DNA of 38,765 nt. It comes from CAUUFM01 sp041844335. Its GTDB lineage: Bacteria > Bacillota > Clostridia > Lachnospirales > Lachnospiraceae. Position 1 is the first letter of the stretch; each line of letters begins with the position of its first letter. Under the pieces are notes generated by a model, which saw only the letters and a list, made by a program, of their open reading frames with translations, had not been told where the DNA came from and did no database searches. Made by a program: the position numbers and the translations under genes. The stretch lies in assembly GCA_041844335.1 (NCBI GenBank), contig JBGZAX010000010.1:1-38765 (forward strand), given 5' to 3'. Positions 8,542 through 16,663 of the stretch are shown piece by piece.

Positions 8542-10844
8542 TCATTTACACGGCTTCCCTTGGTATCCCTTTTTGCCAATCTTAAAGAGGAATAAAACCT
8601 TATTTTTTTATCAGTCTCCATATTAACATCATCCGAAATATCCCTGAATAATGGAAAGGCTTTAAGCTCATCATCCGAATTTTCTATTGGAGTAAACACC
8701 TCGGCTTTCTCTATGAGATCGCCTCTTTCAAGCCTCATTCCTCTGACACCGACAGAATTTTTTTTCATTTTCGACACTTCACTCAATCTGAATCTTAAAT
8801 AAATATCACCGCAGGTCTTCAACACTACATTTGTTTCATCATTTATTTCAAGTATACAAACCAGCCTGTCATCTTCGAGCAATTTGGTCGAAACGATACT
8901 CTTTTTGGAGGTCACATCGAATTCAGAACCCTGAACCGTTTTCAGCATGGATTTTTCGGTAATAAACAACAGCTCCTTGCTTTTCAGATCCTCAAAGCCT
9001 GTGAAATAAACTATGCTTTCATCAGCTGTATTAATTCCTGAAATATTATCAAGAGGAATTCCCTTATCTTTAAGCTTTCCGATACTTAAATCTCTTGCTT
9101 TAATCAGATACATCTTTCCATTATCCGTAAAAATACAGATTTTGTCGGTGTTTTTAATGTTTAAGACAAAATTATTGTCCGCATCCGACGTCGCCTTATT
9201 CCTGTCATATATGGCTCTTTCAACCGCTCTTATATAAAAAAGCTTATCAACCAGAACTGTAATATCCTGCTCCACTATATCGATATCAGAAACAGTGACG
9301 GATTCGCTGTCAACTATCCTTGTACACCTCTCCCTGCCAAACAGCTTTTTTAACCTGTTAAGCTCCTGAATAATTTTGCTCTTAAGCTTCTCCTTATCAG
9401 AGAGGATGGCGGCATATTCTTCAATGTTTTTTAAGGTTTTGTCATACTCTCTTTGCAGTATCTCAAGCTCAAGTCCCACAAGCTTTTGCATTCGCATTTC
9501 TAAAATTGCATTCGCCTGTTTTTGCGTAAAATCAAAGCTCTTTGCAATATCTTCATATTCCTTACTTCTGAAGCTTATGTTTTTAGTATCTCCTGTTGTA
9601 AGACAGAGCTTAACGTCAGATACCGTTCTTGCTCCGCGAAGAGCGGCTATTATCACGTCAATCACATCAATAGCCTTAAGCAACCCCTCTTCGATCTCTT
9701 TTTTCGACTGTTCCTTTTTAAGCAGGGTATTATATTTTCTGGTAAAAATTCCCGTCTGAAAATCTCCCACCTCTTTAAGAATATCAATAAGTCCCATCAC
9801 CTTAGGCTTACCCTCCGACACGGTGAGCATATTAACCGATAGAGTATCCTCAAGCTTGGTTTTACCATAGATCAGATTTAATATTCCCTGTGCATCAGCT
9901 CCCTTTTTAAGCTCAATTACTATCCTTATTCCATCCTTGGAACTCATATTTGAAATATTTACGACATCATTTAACCGTTTACTCTCAACCAAATTTTCAA
10001 TATCCACAAGAAATTTATTTATGCCTGCCCCTATCATTGTATAAGGAACTTCAGATATCACAATCCGCGGCTTTCCCTTTATCTCCTCTATAGCGGCTGT
10101 CCCTCTCAATCTGATGCGTCCGGTTCCGTTCTCATAGATATCCTTTAATTCGCTCTTGTTTACAATACTTCCTCCGGTCGGAAAATCAGGTCCCTTTAAT
10201 ATATTCATTAAACTGTCAAGATCGGGATTTTCATTTTTTATAATATAAATTAGAGCATCTATACTCTCTGAAATATTATGTGGCGGTATGTTTGTGACCA
10301 TTCCGACCGCTATACCCTCGGCTCCGTTTATAAGTATATTAGGCAGCCTGCACGGTAAAACCTCCGGCTCTAATAAAGAGTCGTCAAAATTTGAAACAAA
10401 GTCCACCACGTCCTTATCAAGATCGGTTAGAAGAGCCTCTTCACTGACCTTTTTCAGCCTACATTCGGTATAGCGCATAGCGGCGGCTCCGTCGCCCTCT
10501 ATTGAGCCGAAATTTCCGTGACCGTCAACCATTGTCATTCCCTTTTTAAAGCTCTGTGACATAATGACAAGCGATTCATAAATAGAGCTGTCTCCGTGTG
10601 GATGATATTTACCCATAGTGTCGCCGACAACCCTTGCACATTTCTTATATGGCTTATCGGATGTCAAACCAAGCTCATACATATCAAATAAGGTACGCCT
10701 TTGAACAGGCTTTAAGCCGTCCCTTACATCGGGAATTGCTCTTGATATGATGACACTCATAGCATAGTCGATATAAGACTGCTGCATAAGCTCCGCATAA
10801 TCAGAAATTATTATATTTTCGTTGTTTTCATTATTTATACTCAT
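8538..10844 (-). CDS. parC: Type IIA topoisomerase subunit A, ParC-like
   Basis: This is the DNA-breaking subunit of a GyrA/ParC enzyme, 768 residues. The catalytic tyrosine is Y125 in AAMRYTECRL. The quinolone region reads YHPHGDSSIYE, with S86 and E90 at the positions of E. coli GyrA S83/D87; the Ser/Glu pair is ParC-like and unmutated. The C-terminal beta-propeller region from about residue 500 is present, but I find no GyrA box (QRRGGKG-like), which argues for topoisomerase IV rather than gyrase. No subunit B gene lies nearby, unlike the common parE-parC pair. It is 29 bases downstream of prfA with AAGGA before the ATG, so it probably belongs to the rpmE-prfA transcript. Confidence 0.88.
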   Translation of the reverse strand: MSINNENNENIIISDYAELMQQSYIDYAMSVIISRAIPDVRDGLKPVQRRTLFDMYELGLTSDKPYKKCARVVGDTMGKYHPHGDSSIYESLVIMSQSFKKGMTMVDGHGNFGSIEGDGAAAMRYTECRLKKVSEEALLTDLDKDVVDFVSNFDDSLLEPEVLPCRLPNILINGAEGIAVGMVTNIPPHNISESIDALIYIIKNENPDLDSLMNILKGPDFPTGGSIVNKSELKDIYENGTGRIRLRGTAAIEEIKGKPRIVISEVPYTMIGAGINKFLVDIENLVESKRLNDVVNISNMSSKDGIRIVIELKKGADAQGILNLIYGKTKLEDTLSVNMLTVSEGKPKVMGLIDILKEVGDFQTGIFTRKYNTLLKKEQSKKEIEEGLLKAIDVIDVIIAALRGARTVSDVKLCLTTGDTKNISFRSKEYEDIAKSFDFTQKQANAILEMRMQKLVGLELEILQREYDKTLKNIEEYAAILSDKEKLKSKIIQELNRLKKLFGRERCTRIVDSESVTVSDIDIVEQDITVLVDKLFYIRAVERAIYDRNKATSDADNNFVLNIKNTDKICIFTDNGKMYLIKARDLSIGKLKDKGIPLDNISGINTADESIVYFTGFEDLKSKELLFITEKSMLKTVQGSEFDVTSKKSIVSTKLLEDDRLVCILEINDETNVVLKTCGDIYLRFRLSEVSKMKKNSVGVRGMRLERGDLIEKAEVFTPIENSDDELKAFPLFRDISDDVNMETDKKIRFYSSLRLAKRDTKGSRVND

Positions 10845-10873
10845 CTTGTTTCCTTAAATATTTATATCTATAT

Positions 10874-11953
10874 TTAATTACCGGACAGCTTTAATGCCTG
10901 ATCGGCAGCTGTTAATGCATCAATAATGCCCTGTATATCCCCGTTTATAATCTCATCAATCTTATATAGTGTGAGTTTAATTCTATGATCGGTCACACGC
11001 CCCTGTGGAAAATTGTAGGTCCTGATTTTTTCGGATCTGTCCCCGGTTCCAATCTGGCTCTTACGTGTGGATGCCTCTTCATTATGCTTTTTTTCACACT
11101 CAAGCTCATAGAGCTTAGCTCTTAAAACCTTTAAAGCCTTTTCTTTATTTCTAAGCTGAGACTTTTCGTCCTGACATGATATGACAATACCTGTGGGCTT
11201 ATGTGTAAGTCTGACCGCAGAATCAGTGGTATTTACGCACTGTCCTCCGTTGCCCGATGCCCTGAACACATCAAATTTACAATCATTCATATCAAGCTGC
11301 ACATCTATCTCTTCAGCCTCCGGCATTATAGCTACGGTAATGGTAGAGGTGTGTATTCTGCCGCCTGATTCCGTTTCGGGAACTCTTTGCACCCTATGAA
11401 CACCGCTCTCATATTTGAGCTGAGAGTATGCTCCTCGTCCGTTAATCATAAAAACGACCTCTTTCATGCCGCCAAGTCCTATTTCATTGGTACTTATGGT
11501 TTCCACCCTCCAGTTTCTGCTCTCCGCATATCTGATATACATTCTGTATATTTCATAGGCAAAAAGACTCGCCTCATCTCCTCCGGCTCCCGCCCTGATT
11601 TCAACCACAACATTTTTATCATCATTAGGATCCTTCGGTATAAGCAACACATTAATCTTTTTTATGAGCTCCTCCATGCTTACCCTTGCCTTGCTGAGCT
11701 CCTCCTTTGCAAGATCACGAATATCCTCATCTTTTTCGATATCCAGCAGCTCAAGAGCCTCTTTTTCCGAGTTTTGCGCATTATTATACTCATTATAAGC
11801 GGTAACAAGAGGTAAAAGATCATTTTGCTCTATCATAAGCTTTCTGTATCTGTTCTGATCTCCTGTAATGTCGGGAAATCCCAGCTCTCTTGTGATTTCC
11901 TCATATCTGCTCACAAGAGGGACTAATTTTTCAACAATAATATCCATATTCAT
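10874..11953 (-). CDS. prfA: Peptide chain release factor 1
   Basis: RF1 recognises UAA and UAG stop codons and triggers peptide release on the ribosome. The length is 359 residues. The GGQ motif is at 236-238 in ASGNGGQCVN, and the codon-reading tripeptide is PET (192-194) in RVPETESGG, the RF1 pattern; RF2 would have SPF. The first ATG overlaps the prmC stop (ATGA). A second ATG six bases later (11947) has better spacing from AGGAAGGA and could be the true start, giving 357 residues. The partner enzyme PrmC, which methylates the GGQ glutamine, is encoded immediately upstream. Confidence 0.97.
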   Translation of the reverse strand: MNMDIIVEKLVPLVSRYEEITRELGFPDITGDQNRYRKLMIEQNDLLPLVTAYNEYNNAQNSEKEALELLDIEKDEDIRDLAKEELSKARVSMEELIKKINVLLIPKDPNDDKNVVVEIRAGAGGDEASLFAYEIYRMYIRYAESRNWRVETISTNEIGLGGMKEVVFMINGRGAYSQLKYESGVHRVQRVPETESGGRIHTSTITVAIMPEAEEIDVQLDMNDCKFDVFRASGNGGQCVNTTDSAVRLTHKPTGIVISCQDEKSQLRNKEKALKVLRAKLYELECEKKHNEEASTRKSQIGTGDRSEKIRTYNFPQGRVTDHRIKLTLYKIDEIINGDIQGIIDALTAADQALKLSGN

Positions 11954-12774
11954 TCCTTCCTCGCATAAACCACTCTGTTAATTCCGCTTAAGTCACGCAC
12001 AATATTTATATCTTTAAATCCCTCATCCTTAAGCAGCTTAAAAATCTCAAAAGACTGTGTATGTCCGATCTCAAAAAAAAGCATACCGCCATTTTTTAAA
12101 AATTTCTTGTTCTTTACAATTTCTTTGTAAAAGAAAAACCCGTTATCGTCAGCCTCAAGTGCTATTTTAGGCTCAAAATCTACAACCTGTTTTTCAAGTG
12201 ATGCCATTTCGGCAGGGCTTATATAAGGCGGATTGGAGACGATAATATCAAATTTTCCGTTAATGTTTTCAAACAGGTCGCTTTTTATCAACTTTAATGA
12301 TATTCCCAGTCTTTCGGCATTTATTTTCGCAACGGACAATGCCCCCTCCGATATATCGGCTCCCACCGCATTTGCCCTTATCTCGGATAAAATCGATAAA
12401 ATAATACAGCCGCTTCCCGTACACATATCAAGTATACTCATTTCAGGCTTTGCAAACCTAAGAACGGTGTCCACCAAGATTTCCGTGTCAAATCTTGGAA
12501 TAAGCACCTCTCTGTTTACAAAAAAGTCATGTCCCATAAAAAATGCCCTGCCGGTGATATATTGCACAGGTTCATTATTTATACGCCTATTTAAAAGGAG
12601 ATCATATTCCTTAAATTTTTCGTAAGGCACCTCATCTTTTGATTGAAGAAAATACTGTATCCTGTCAAAATTAAAGCAGAACTCAAGTAAAAGTCTCGCA
12701 TCGGTATCATATTCCGGGTCATCAACCGCCATTAATTTATCTGCTCCGTAAGCCAAAACCTCATAAAGCTTCAT
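11950..12774 (-). CDS. prmC: Release factor glutamine methyltransferase PrmC (HemK)
   Basis: This enzyme transfers a methyl group from SAM to the glutamine of the GGQ motif in release factors, raising termination efficiency. It has 274 residues, with a helical N-terminal domain (1-90), the SAM-binding loop DMCTGSGC (116-123), the acidic residue in VGADIS (D140) and the substrate-clamping NPPY at 181-184. It overlaps DUF1385 upstream and prfA downstream by four bases each (ATGA), which shows tight translational coupling. The rpmE-DUF1385-prmC-prfA order is widespread in Clostridia. Confidence 0.96.
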   Translation of the reverse strand: MKLYEVLAYGADKLMAVDDPEYDTDARLLLEFCFNFDRIQYFLQSKDEVPYEKFKEYDLLLNRRINNEPVQYITGRAFFMGHDFFVNREVLIPRFDTEILVDTVLRFAKPEMSILDMCTGSGCIILSILSEIRANAVGADISEGALSVAKINAERLGISLKLIKSDLFENINGKFDIIVSNPPYISPAEMASLEKQVVDFEPKIALEADDNGFFFYKEIVKNKKFLKNGGMLFFEIGHTQSFEIFKLLKDEGFKDINIVRDLSGINRVVYARKE

Positions 12775-13649
12775 AAAGCTTCCTCAATTTCAAGAGCCTT
12801 GATAGCGGATATTGCTACCTCCACCATATCACTGCTCGGCTCCCTCGTGGTAAACATTTGAAAAAATAATGCAGGCTTGGTGAAAATTCTAATAAAAGCA
12901 TTGTCAGTTTTACCTGTCAGCTTTAACAGCTCATAAGATAAGCCTGCAATTATAGGCACTAAAAGCAATCTTATCAAAACTCTTAATAAAAACGTATCAG
13001 CCTTAATAAACATAAATAAAATCACGGAAATGATGATTATATAAAATAAAAATCCCGTTCCGCATCTTTTATGAAACCTCGATGATTTCATCACGTTATC
13101 CACATTAAGCTCAAGCTCGTTTTCTATGCAGTTTATACACTTATGCTCCGCTCCGTGATACATAAAAACACGTCTTATATCCTTTGCCGAAGATACTAAA
13201 ATCATATAAGCAAAAAATACCGCAATACGAATAATGCCCTCGGCTATTGAAATGCCGATTCTTCCAACACCTGTGTTTTTAAGTATACCGGCTAAGAGAT
13301 ATGGCAAGATAATAAAAATTGATACAGCCAAAACGGTTGATAAAAGCATTGTGAAAGCCATAAAAATTTTATCATCATTTTTATTTGTTTTTTTCCGATC
13401 ATTATCTTCAATAAATCCTGCGGAATACTCAAGAGCCGTATACCCGACCGCCAGCGATTCGCAAAAGCTGACAATTCCCCTTATAATAGGAAATTTTTTT
13501 AACGTTTCGATGAAATCATTTTGTTTTATCTTTTCTTTTTTTATTATTATTTCATTATCAGGCTTTCTTACGGCAATTGCTATGTCATTTTTATAACGCA
13601 TAAATATACCCTCAATTAAAGCCTGCCCGCCTATGTCACAATTTTTCAA
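12771..13649 (-). CDS. DUF1385 (YqhQ family) integral membrane protein
   Basis: This is a 292-residue membrane protein of unknown function that in Clostridia sits between rpmE and prmC. The N-terminal family signature GGQALIEGIFMR is present, and about four hydrophobic helices follow. A conserved His/Cys-rich stretch with GAEHKCINC and FHKRCGTGF lies between helices and could bind metal (inference). Translation begins with TTG at 13649, preceded by GAGG at 8 bases; no in-frame ATG precedes the conserved GGQALIEG block. It overlaps prmC by 4 bases. There are 139 bases between rpmE and this gene, in which I see no terminator and no gene. Confidence 0.9.
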   Translation of the reverse strand: MKNCDIGGQALIEGIFMRYKNDIAIAVRKPDNEIIIKKEKIKQNDFIETLKKFPIIRGIVSFCESLAVGYTALEYSAGFIEDNDRKKTNKNDDKIFMAFTMLLSTVLAVSIFIILPYLLAGILKNTGVGRIGISIAEGIIRIAVFFAYMILVSSAKDIRRVFMYHGAEHKCINCIENELELNVDNVMKSSRFHKRCGTGFLFYIIIISVILFMFIKADTFLLRVLIRLLLVPIIAGLSYELLKLTGKTDNAFIRIFTKPALFFQMFTTREPSSDMVEVAISAIKALEIEEAL

Positions 13650-13788
13650 TAAATTTACCTCTTCGTGCTATAAATTCTAATTTGAATTGCCGAAAACGCT
13701 GCTTCCGCTCCAAAATAATTAAATGCTCACAGTAAAAACGGGTAGAGCAACTAAGCCCAACCCATTTATATAGAGAATATTAAGTCTT

Positions 13789-13998
13789 CTATTGTTCCGC
13801 TTTAATGCCGTATCTTGTGTTAAACTGATGAATACGACCTCTAGCAGCAGCAGCCTTTTGCTGTCCTGTGTAGAAAGGATGACATTTTGAACAGATTTCC
13901 ACGTGAATATTTTCCTTTGTGGATCCTGTTTTAAAGGTATTACCGCAGTTACAAGTAACAGTTGCTTCTTGATAATTTGGATGAACTTCAACTTTCAT
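13789..13998 (-). CDS. rpmE: 50S ribosomal protein L31, zinc-binding type
   Basis: This is a 69-residue ribosomal protein of the large subunit that helps bridge the two subunits. It begins MKVEVHPNYQ, the standard L31 start, with GAGGTG seven bases upstream. An in-frame upstream start at 14049 would add 17 unrelated residues that lie in the leader RNA, so it is rejected. The four zinc ligands C16, C18, C36 and C39 are present (TCNCG, CSKCHPFYTG), so this is the zinc-containing form, usually expressed under zinc sufficiency. It is the first gene of the operon reaching prfA and probably the parC-like gene. Confidence 0.97.
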   Translation of the reverse strand: MKVEVHPNYQEATVTCNCGNTFKTGSTKENIHVEICSKCHPFYTGQQKAAAARGRIHQFNTRYGIKAEQ

Positions 13999-14082
13999 TA
14001 TATTACACCTCATTTTCTTTAACAGTTTTTTCACTCTTGTTTCCGACAAGAGATACCGGCAGTCAAAAACAACTGCTCTAAC
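13999..14082 (-). ncRNA. Structured 5' leader of rpmE (candidate L31 leader)
   Basis: About 84 bases lie between the predicted transcription start and rpmE. Two hairpins are visible: GCAGT/ACTGC (14059-14063 with 14072-14076) and a 7-bp stem CTCTTGT/ACAAGAG (14034-14040 with 14046-14052) closed by a 5-base loop. Autoregulatory L31 leader RNAs are known in Firmicutes and other groups. I cannot confirm that this one matches the described consensus. Confidence 0.5.
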
Positions 14083-14088
14083 CTTTGT

Positions 14089-14117
14089 ATATTATCATAT
14101 ATGAATATAAAATTCAA
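14089..14117 (-). promoter_or_regulatory. Sigma-A promoter of the rpmE operon
   Basis: On the minus strand TTGAAT (14112-14117) is followed after exactly 17 bases by TAATAT (14089-14094), with an extended -10 TG one base before it. The start would be near 14082. The -35 box lies inside the right arm of the hairpin that follows the first receptor gene. Confidence 0.8.
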
Positions 14118-14147
14118 GGGGTATTTTTTTATAAATTACCCCTGAAT
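14112..14147 (-). terminator. Hairpin downstream of the first receptor gene, overlapping the rpmE -35 box
   Basis: ATTCAGGGGTA (14137-14147 read on the minus strand) pairs with TACCCCTTGAAT (14112-14123) with one bulged base and an A/T-rich loop. The trailing T run is short (TTTATATT). It probably ends the transcript of the receptor gene at 14206-16389. Confidence 0.55.
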
Positions 14148-14205
14148 CCCAAATTTATGATAAAAATCAATTTTAATCCTTTGGTAAATAATTTATACCA
14201 TTTTC

Positions 14206-16389
14206 TCACTCTTCAAGCTTGAACTTCGTGATCAGATCCTCTAAAATATTAGCCTGTGCCGCCAGTTCTTCGCTTGCCGCCGCACTTTCCTCACTGGTAG
14301 CGGAATTTGTCTGAACTACAGACGATATCTGATCTATACCTATGGTAATCTGTGATATGGATTCAGCCTGTCCCTTAGATGACTTCGCAATGTTTTCCAC
14401 GCTGTTTGTCACGTCACTTATCTTGGTTACCACCACATCCATAGACTTAGATGTTTTATCGGCTAAACTGCTGCCCTTTTCTACAGCTGTCATAGTATTT
14501 TCTATAAGAGTAGTAGTACTCTTCGCCGCTTCGGCGGATTTACCGGCTAAATTTCTTACCTCATCCGCTACCACTGCAAAGCCCTTGCCCGCCTCTCCGG
14601 CTCTGGCTGCCTCAACTGCTGCATTTAATGCCAATATATTGGTCTGAAATGCTATATCATCTATTGTTTTTATTATCTTGCTTATTTCATTGGAAACATT
14701 TGTTATCTCTTCCATTGCCGCCATCAGCTCACTCATGCTTGCACTGCTTTGCTCAAGCTCACGTGCCGCAGATACCACTATATTATTGGCTTCTATGGTT
14801 TCATCGGCATTTTTTTGTATACCTTCATTTATCTCCGCAATAGACGCAGACAGCTCTTCTACACTGGCAGCCTGCTCCGTGGCTCCCTGGGATAAAGCCT
14901 GTGCTCCGTCGGATACCTGATTCGCTCCTTGATTTATTTGGGCGGTTGCGGTATTTATACTTCCAAAAGTGTTGTTTAATGTATCAAGTAAACTGTCATA
15001 GGAATTTTGTATAGATACAAATTCTCCGACAAAATTGTTATCAGGCCTTTGTGTGAAATCCTGATTTTCAAGTGCCAGCATCCAATTTCTGATATTCAAT
15101 ATGGTGTTTTTAAGCTGTGCAAAGGCTCTTGACATTTTTTGACTGGTAAGTCCTATTTCATCTCTACGGGAGTAACTTATATTAAAGCTGAAATCTCCCG
15201 CCTCAAGTGCTCCCGCAGCCAAACTCAGCTCCGACAACGGTCGCAAGCCTTTCTTTATACTGAGCGACAATATGACCACCAACAGCACGATAGAAATTAC
15301 TGAAATAACAACCATAGTCACAATAAGATTAAATACGTCCTTAAGCAAATCTTTATTCTGTAAGGCAGTCACTATCCACCACGTTTGACCGGCAATCTCT
15401 ACCGGCTCAAAATAACTCATATATAGTTGGTTATCATTTGCCGTAACTTTGGCTGTAAACCCCTGTCCTTTTGTAATATTCTCGTTTACCTTATCCAAAT
15501 GCTTTTTATTTACAATCATAGTGTCAATAGAATATTCTATCGCCTTTTCTCCCAATGAACTATGATAAAGCAGCTTACCGTTTTCGTTAATCAGAGCCGA
15601 AAACATAGTCTTAAATGATTCGTCACTTCCAGTAATGCTTGAAAATTCCGACAGTTTTATATCCACTAAAATTACTCCTATGGCTCTGTCTGCTGATAAT
15701 ATTGGTGTTGCGGTACTGACTACCATACTTTTTCCATCTGCAATATCTAAATAGGGCTCTGTAATAACCGGCTTTTTCGTACTGATTGCATCAACATACC
15801 ACTCTCTTTCCAAATATTCCAAACCCACGTGAAAATCTGATGTTTTATCAGATGTTGCATTCCAAGTTCCCACATACATGCAAAATTTTTCCTGTTTTTT
15901 ACTGAAAACATAAGGCTCAAAAAAGATACCGCAACCATGTATAAGACTGTGATTAGCTGCAATACTCTTGAATGTGTTTATATAATAGCTTTCAGCATCG
16001 TACTGTTCATCAGTCAGACTCAAGGCTCCGCCGTATATCTGGCTGTTTCTCTGATGTTCTGCAGATCCGTAATGACCGAATTTATCCAAATGTTCCAAAG
16101 TATAATCTCTTGCAGTTTCCGAGATGATACCTGCAACTTTCATCTTATTTAAGACCTCTTTTCGATTGTTTATAGCATAGTTGGTAAAAATTTTATTTGT
16201 ATTTTTGGTGATTCTGGCGGTACTGCTGATTATAACCACTATAGTTAAAACAGTCAGCACCGCTAAAATAATAACAGCCAACTTGAGAGAAATTTTGGTA
16301 GATATTTGTTCCTTAAATCTCAGTTCTTTCTCTCCTCTTGCATCCCCCTTTTCAATCACAGCACTATTCTTTCCTTTAAATAGTTTCAC
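14206..16389 (-). CDS. Methyl-accepting chemotaxis protein with dCache-type sensor (copy 1)
   Basis: This is a transmembrane chemoreceptor that controls CheA through its cytoplasmic hairpin. I place the start at GTG 16389, which has GGAGG eight bases upstream; an in-frame upstream extension lacks a ribosome site and runs into the promoter. The product is 727 residues: TM1 about 36-56, an extracellular double-Cache-like sensor about 60-345, TM2 about 354-378, HAMP about 379-430, and a signalling domain with the conserved tip IDDIAFQTNILALNAAVEAA. It has its own promoter at 16457-16485. From residue 471 to the end it matches the next receptor at 234 of 257 positions, while the sensors differ much more. 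The ligand is unknown; dCache receptors often sense amino acids or organic acids. Confidence 0.94.
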   Translation of the reverse strand: MKLFKGKNSAVIEKGDARGEKELRFKEQISTKISLKLAVIILAVLTVLTIVVIISSTARITKNTNKIFTNYAINNRKEVLNKMKVAGIISETARDYTLEHLDKFGHYGSAEHQRNSQIYGGALSLTDEQYDAESYYINTFKSIAANHSLIHGCGIFFEPYVFSKKQEKFCMYVGTWNATSDKTSDFHVGLEYLEREWYVDAISTKKPVITEPYLDIADGKSMVVSTATPILSADRAIGVILVDIKLSEFSSITGSDESFKTMFSALINENGKLLYHSSLGEKAIEYSIDTMIVNKKHLDKVNENITKGQGFTAKVTANDNQLYMSYFEPVEIAGQTWWIVTALQNKDLLKDVFNLIVTMVVISVISIVLLVVILSLSIKKGLRPLSELSLAAGALEAGDFSFNISYSRRDEIGLTSQKMSRAFAQLKNTILNIRNWMLALENQDFTQRPDNNFVGEFVSIQNSYDSLLDTLNNTFGSINTATAQINQGANQVSDGAQALSQGATEQAASVEELSASIAEINEGIQKNADETIEANNIVVSAARELEQSSASMSELMAAMEEITNVSNEISKIIKTIDDIAFQTNILALNAAVEAARAGEAGKGFAVVADEVRNLAGKSAEAAKSTTTLIENTMTAVEKGSSLADKTSKSMDVVVTKISDVTNSVENIAKSSKGQAESISQITIGIDQISSVVQTNSATSEESAAASEELAAQANILEDLITKFKLEE

Positions 16390-16456
16390 AAAACATACCT
16401 CCGCATAATTATTTTTATTAAATTTTACCACATTTATATCTGTGAAATATTTTAAT

Positions 16457-16485
16457 ATAATATTATATCTGAGGTTGCATGTCAA
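16457..16485 (-). promoter_or_regulatory. Sigma-A promoter of the first receptor gene
   Basis: A perfect TTGACA (16480-16485) and TATTAT (16457-16462) are spaced by 17 bases on the minus strand, about 60 bases before the GTG start. This is a housekeeping-type promoter rather than the flagellar sigma-28 type often found before receptors. Confidence 0.75.
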
Positions 16486-16575
16486 CACAAATAACTAACC
16501 ATGATGGACATTTTAACCAAATGTAACAATTTTAAAACTTTAATGTATTATATAGGAAAACATTGCCGGATTATT

Positions 16576-16619
16576 AAAAAAAAAAGCATTCCAAGCTTTT
16601 TACCCGAAATGCTTTTTTT
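16576..16619 (-). terminator. Intrinsic terminator after the second receptor gene
   Basis: A 12-bp stem (16579-16590 with 16608-16619, core GCATT/AATGC flanked by A and T runs) with a 17-base loop is followed on the minus strand by a run of T. The A/T runs on both sides would let it work in either direction. It separates the two receptor genes into different transcripts. Confidence 0.85.
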
Positions 16620-16663
16620 AGCTCTCATACAAGTCTATAGTTATTTCCGTCTGAAACCTGTCC

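Noticed and set aside
13999..14049. Upstream extension of rpmE by 17 residues
   Set aside because: These codons form the hairpin-containing leader. L31 proteins start with MKxxxHP, as at 13998.
16390..16488. Upstream extension of the first receptor gene to an ATG at 16488
   Set aside because: The extension crosses the TTGACA/TATTAT promoter. GGAGG placed 8 bases before the GTG at 16389 decides the start.
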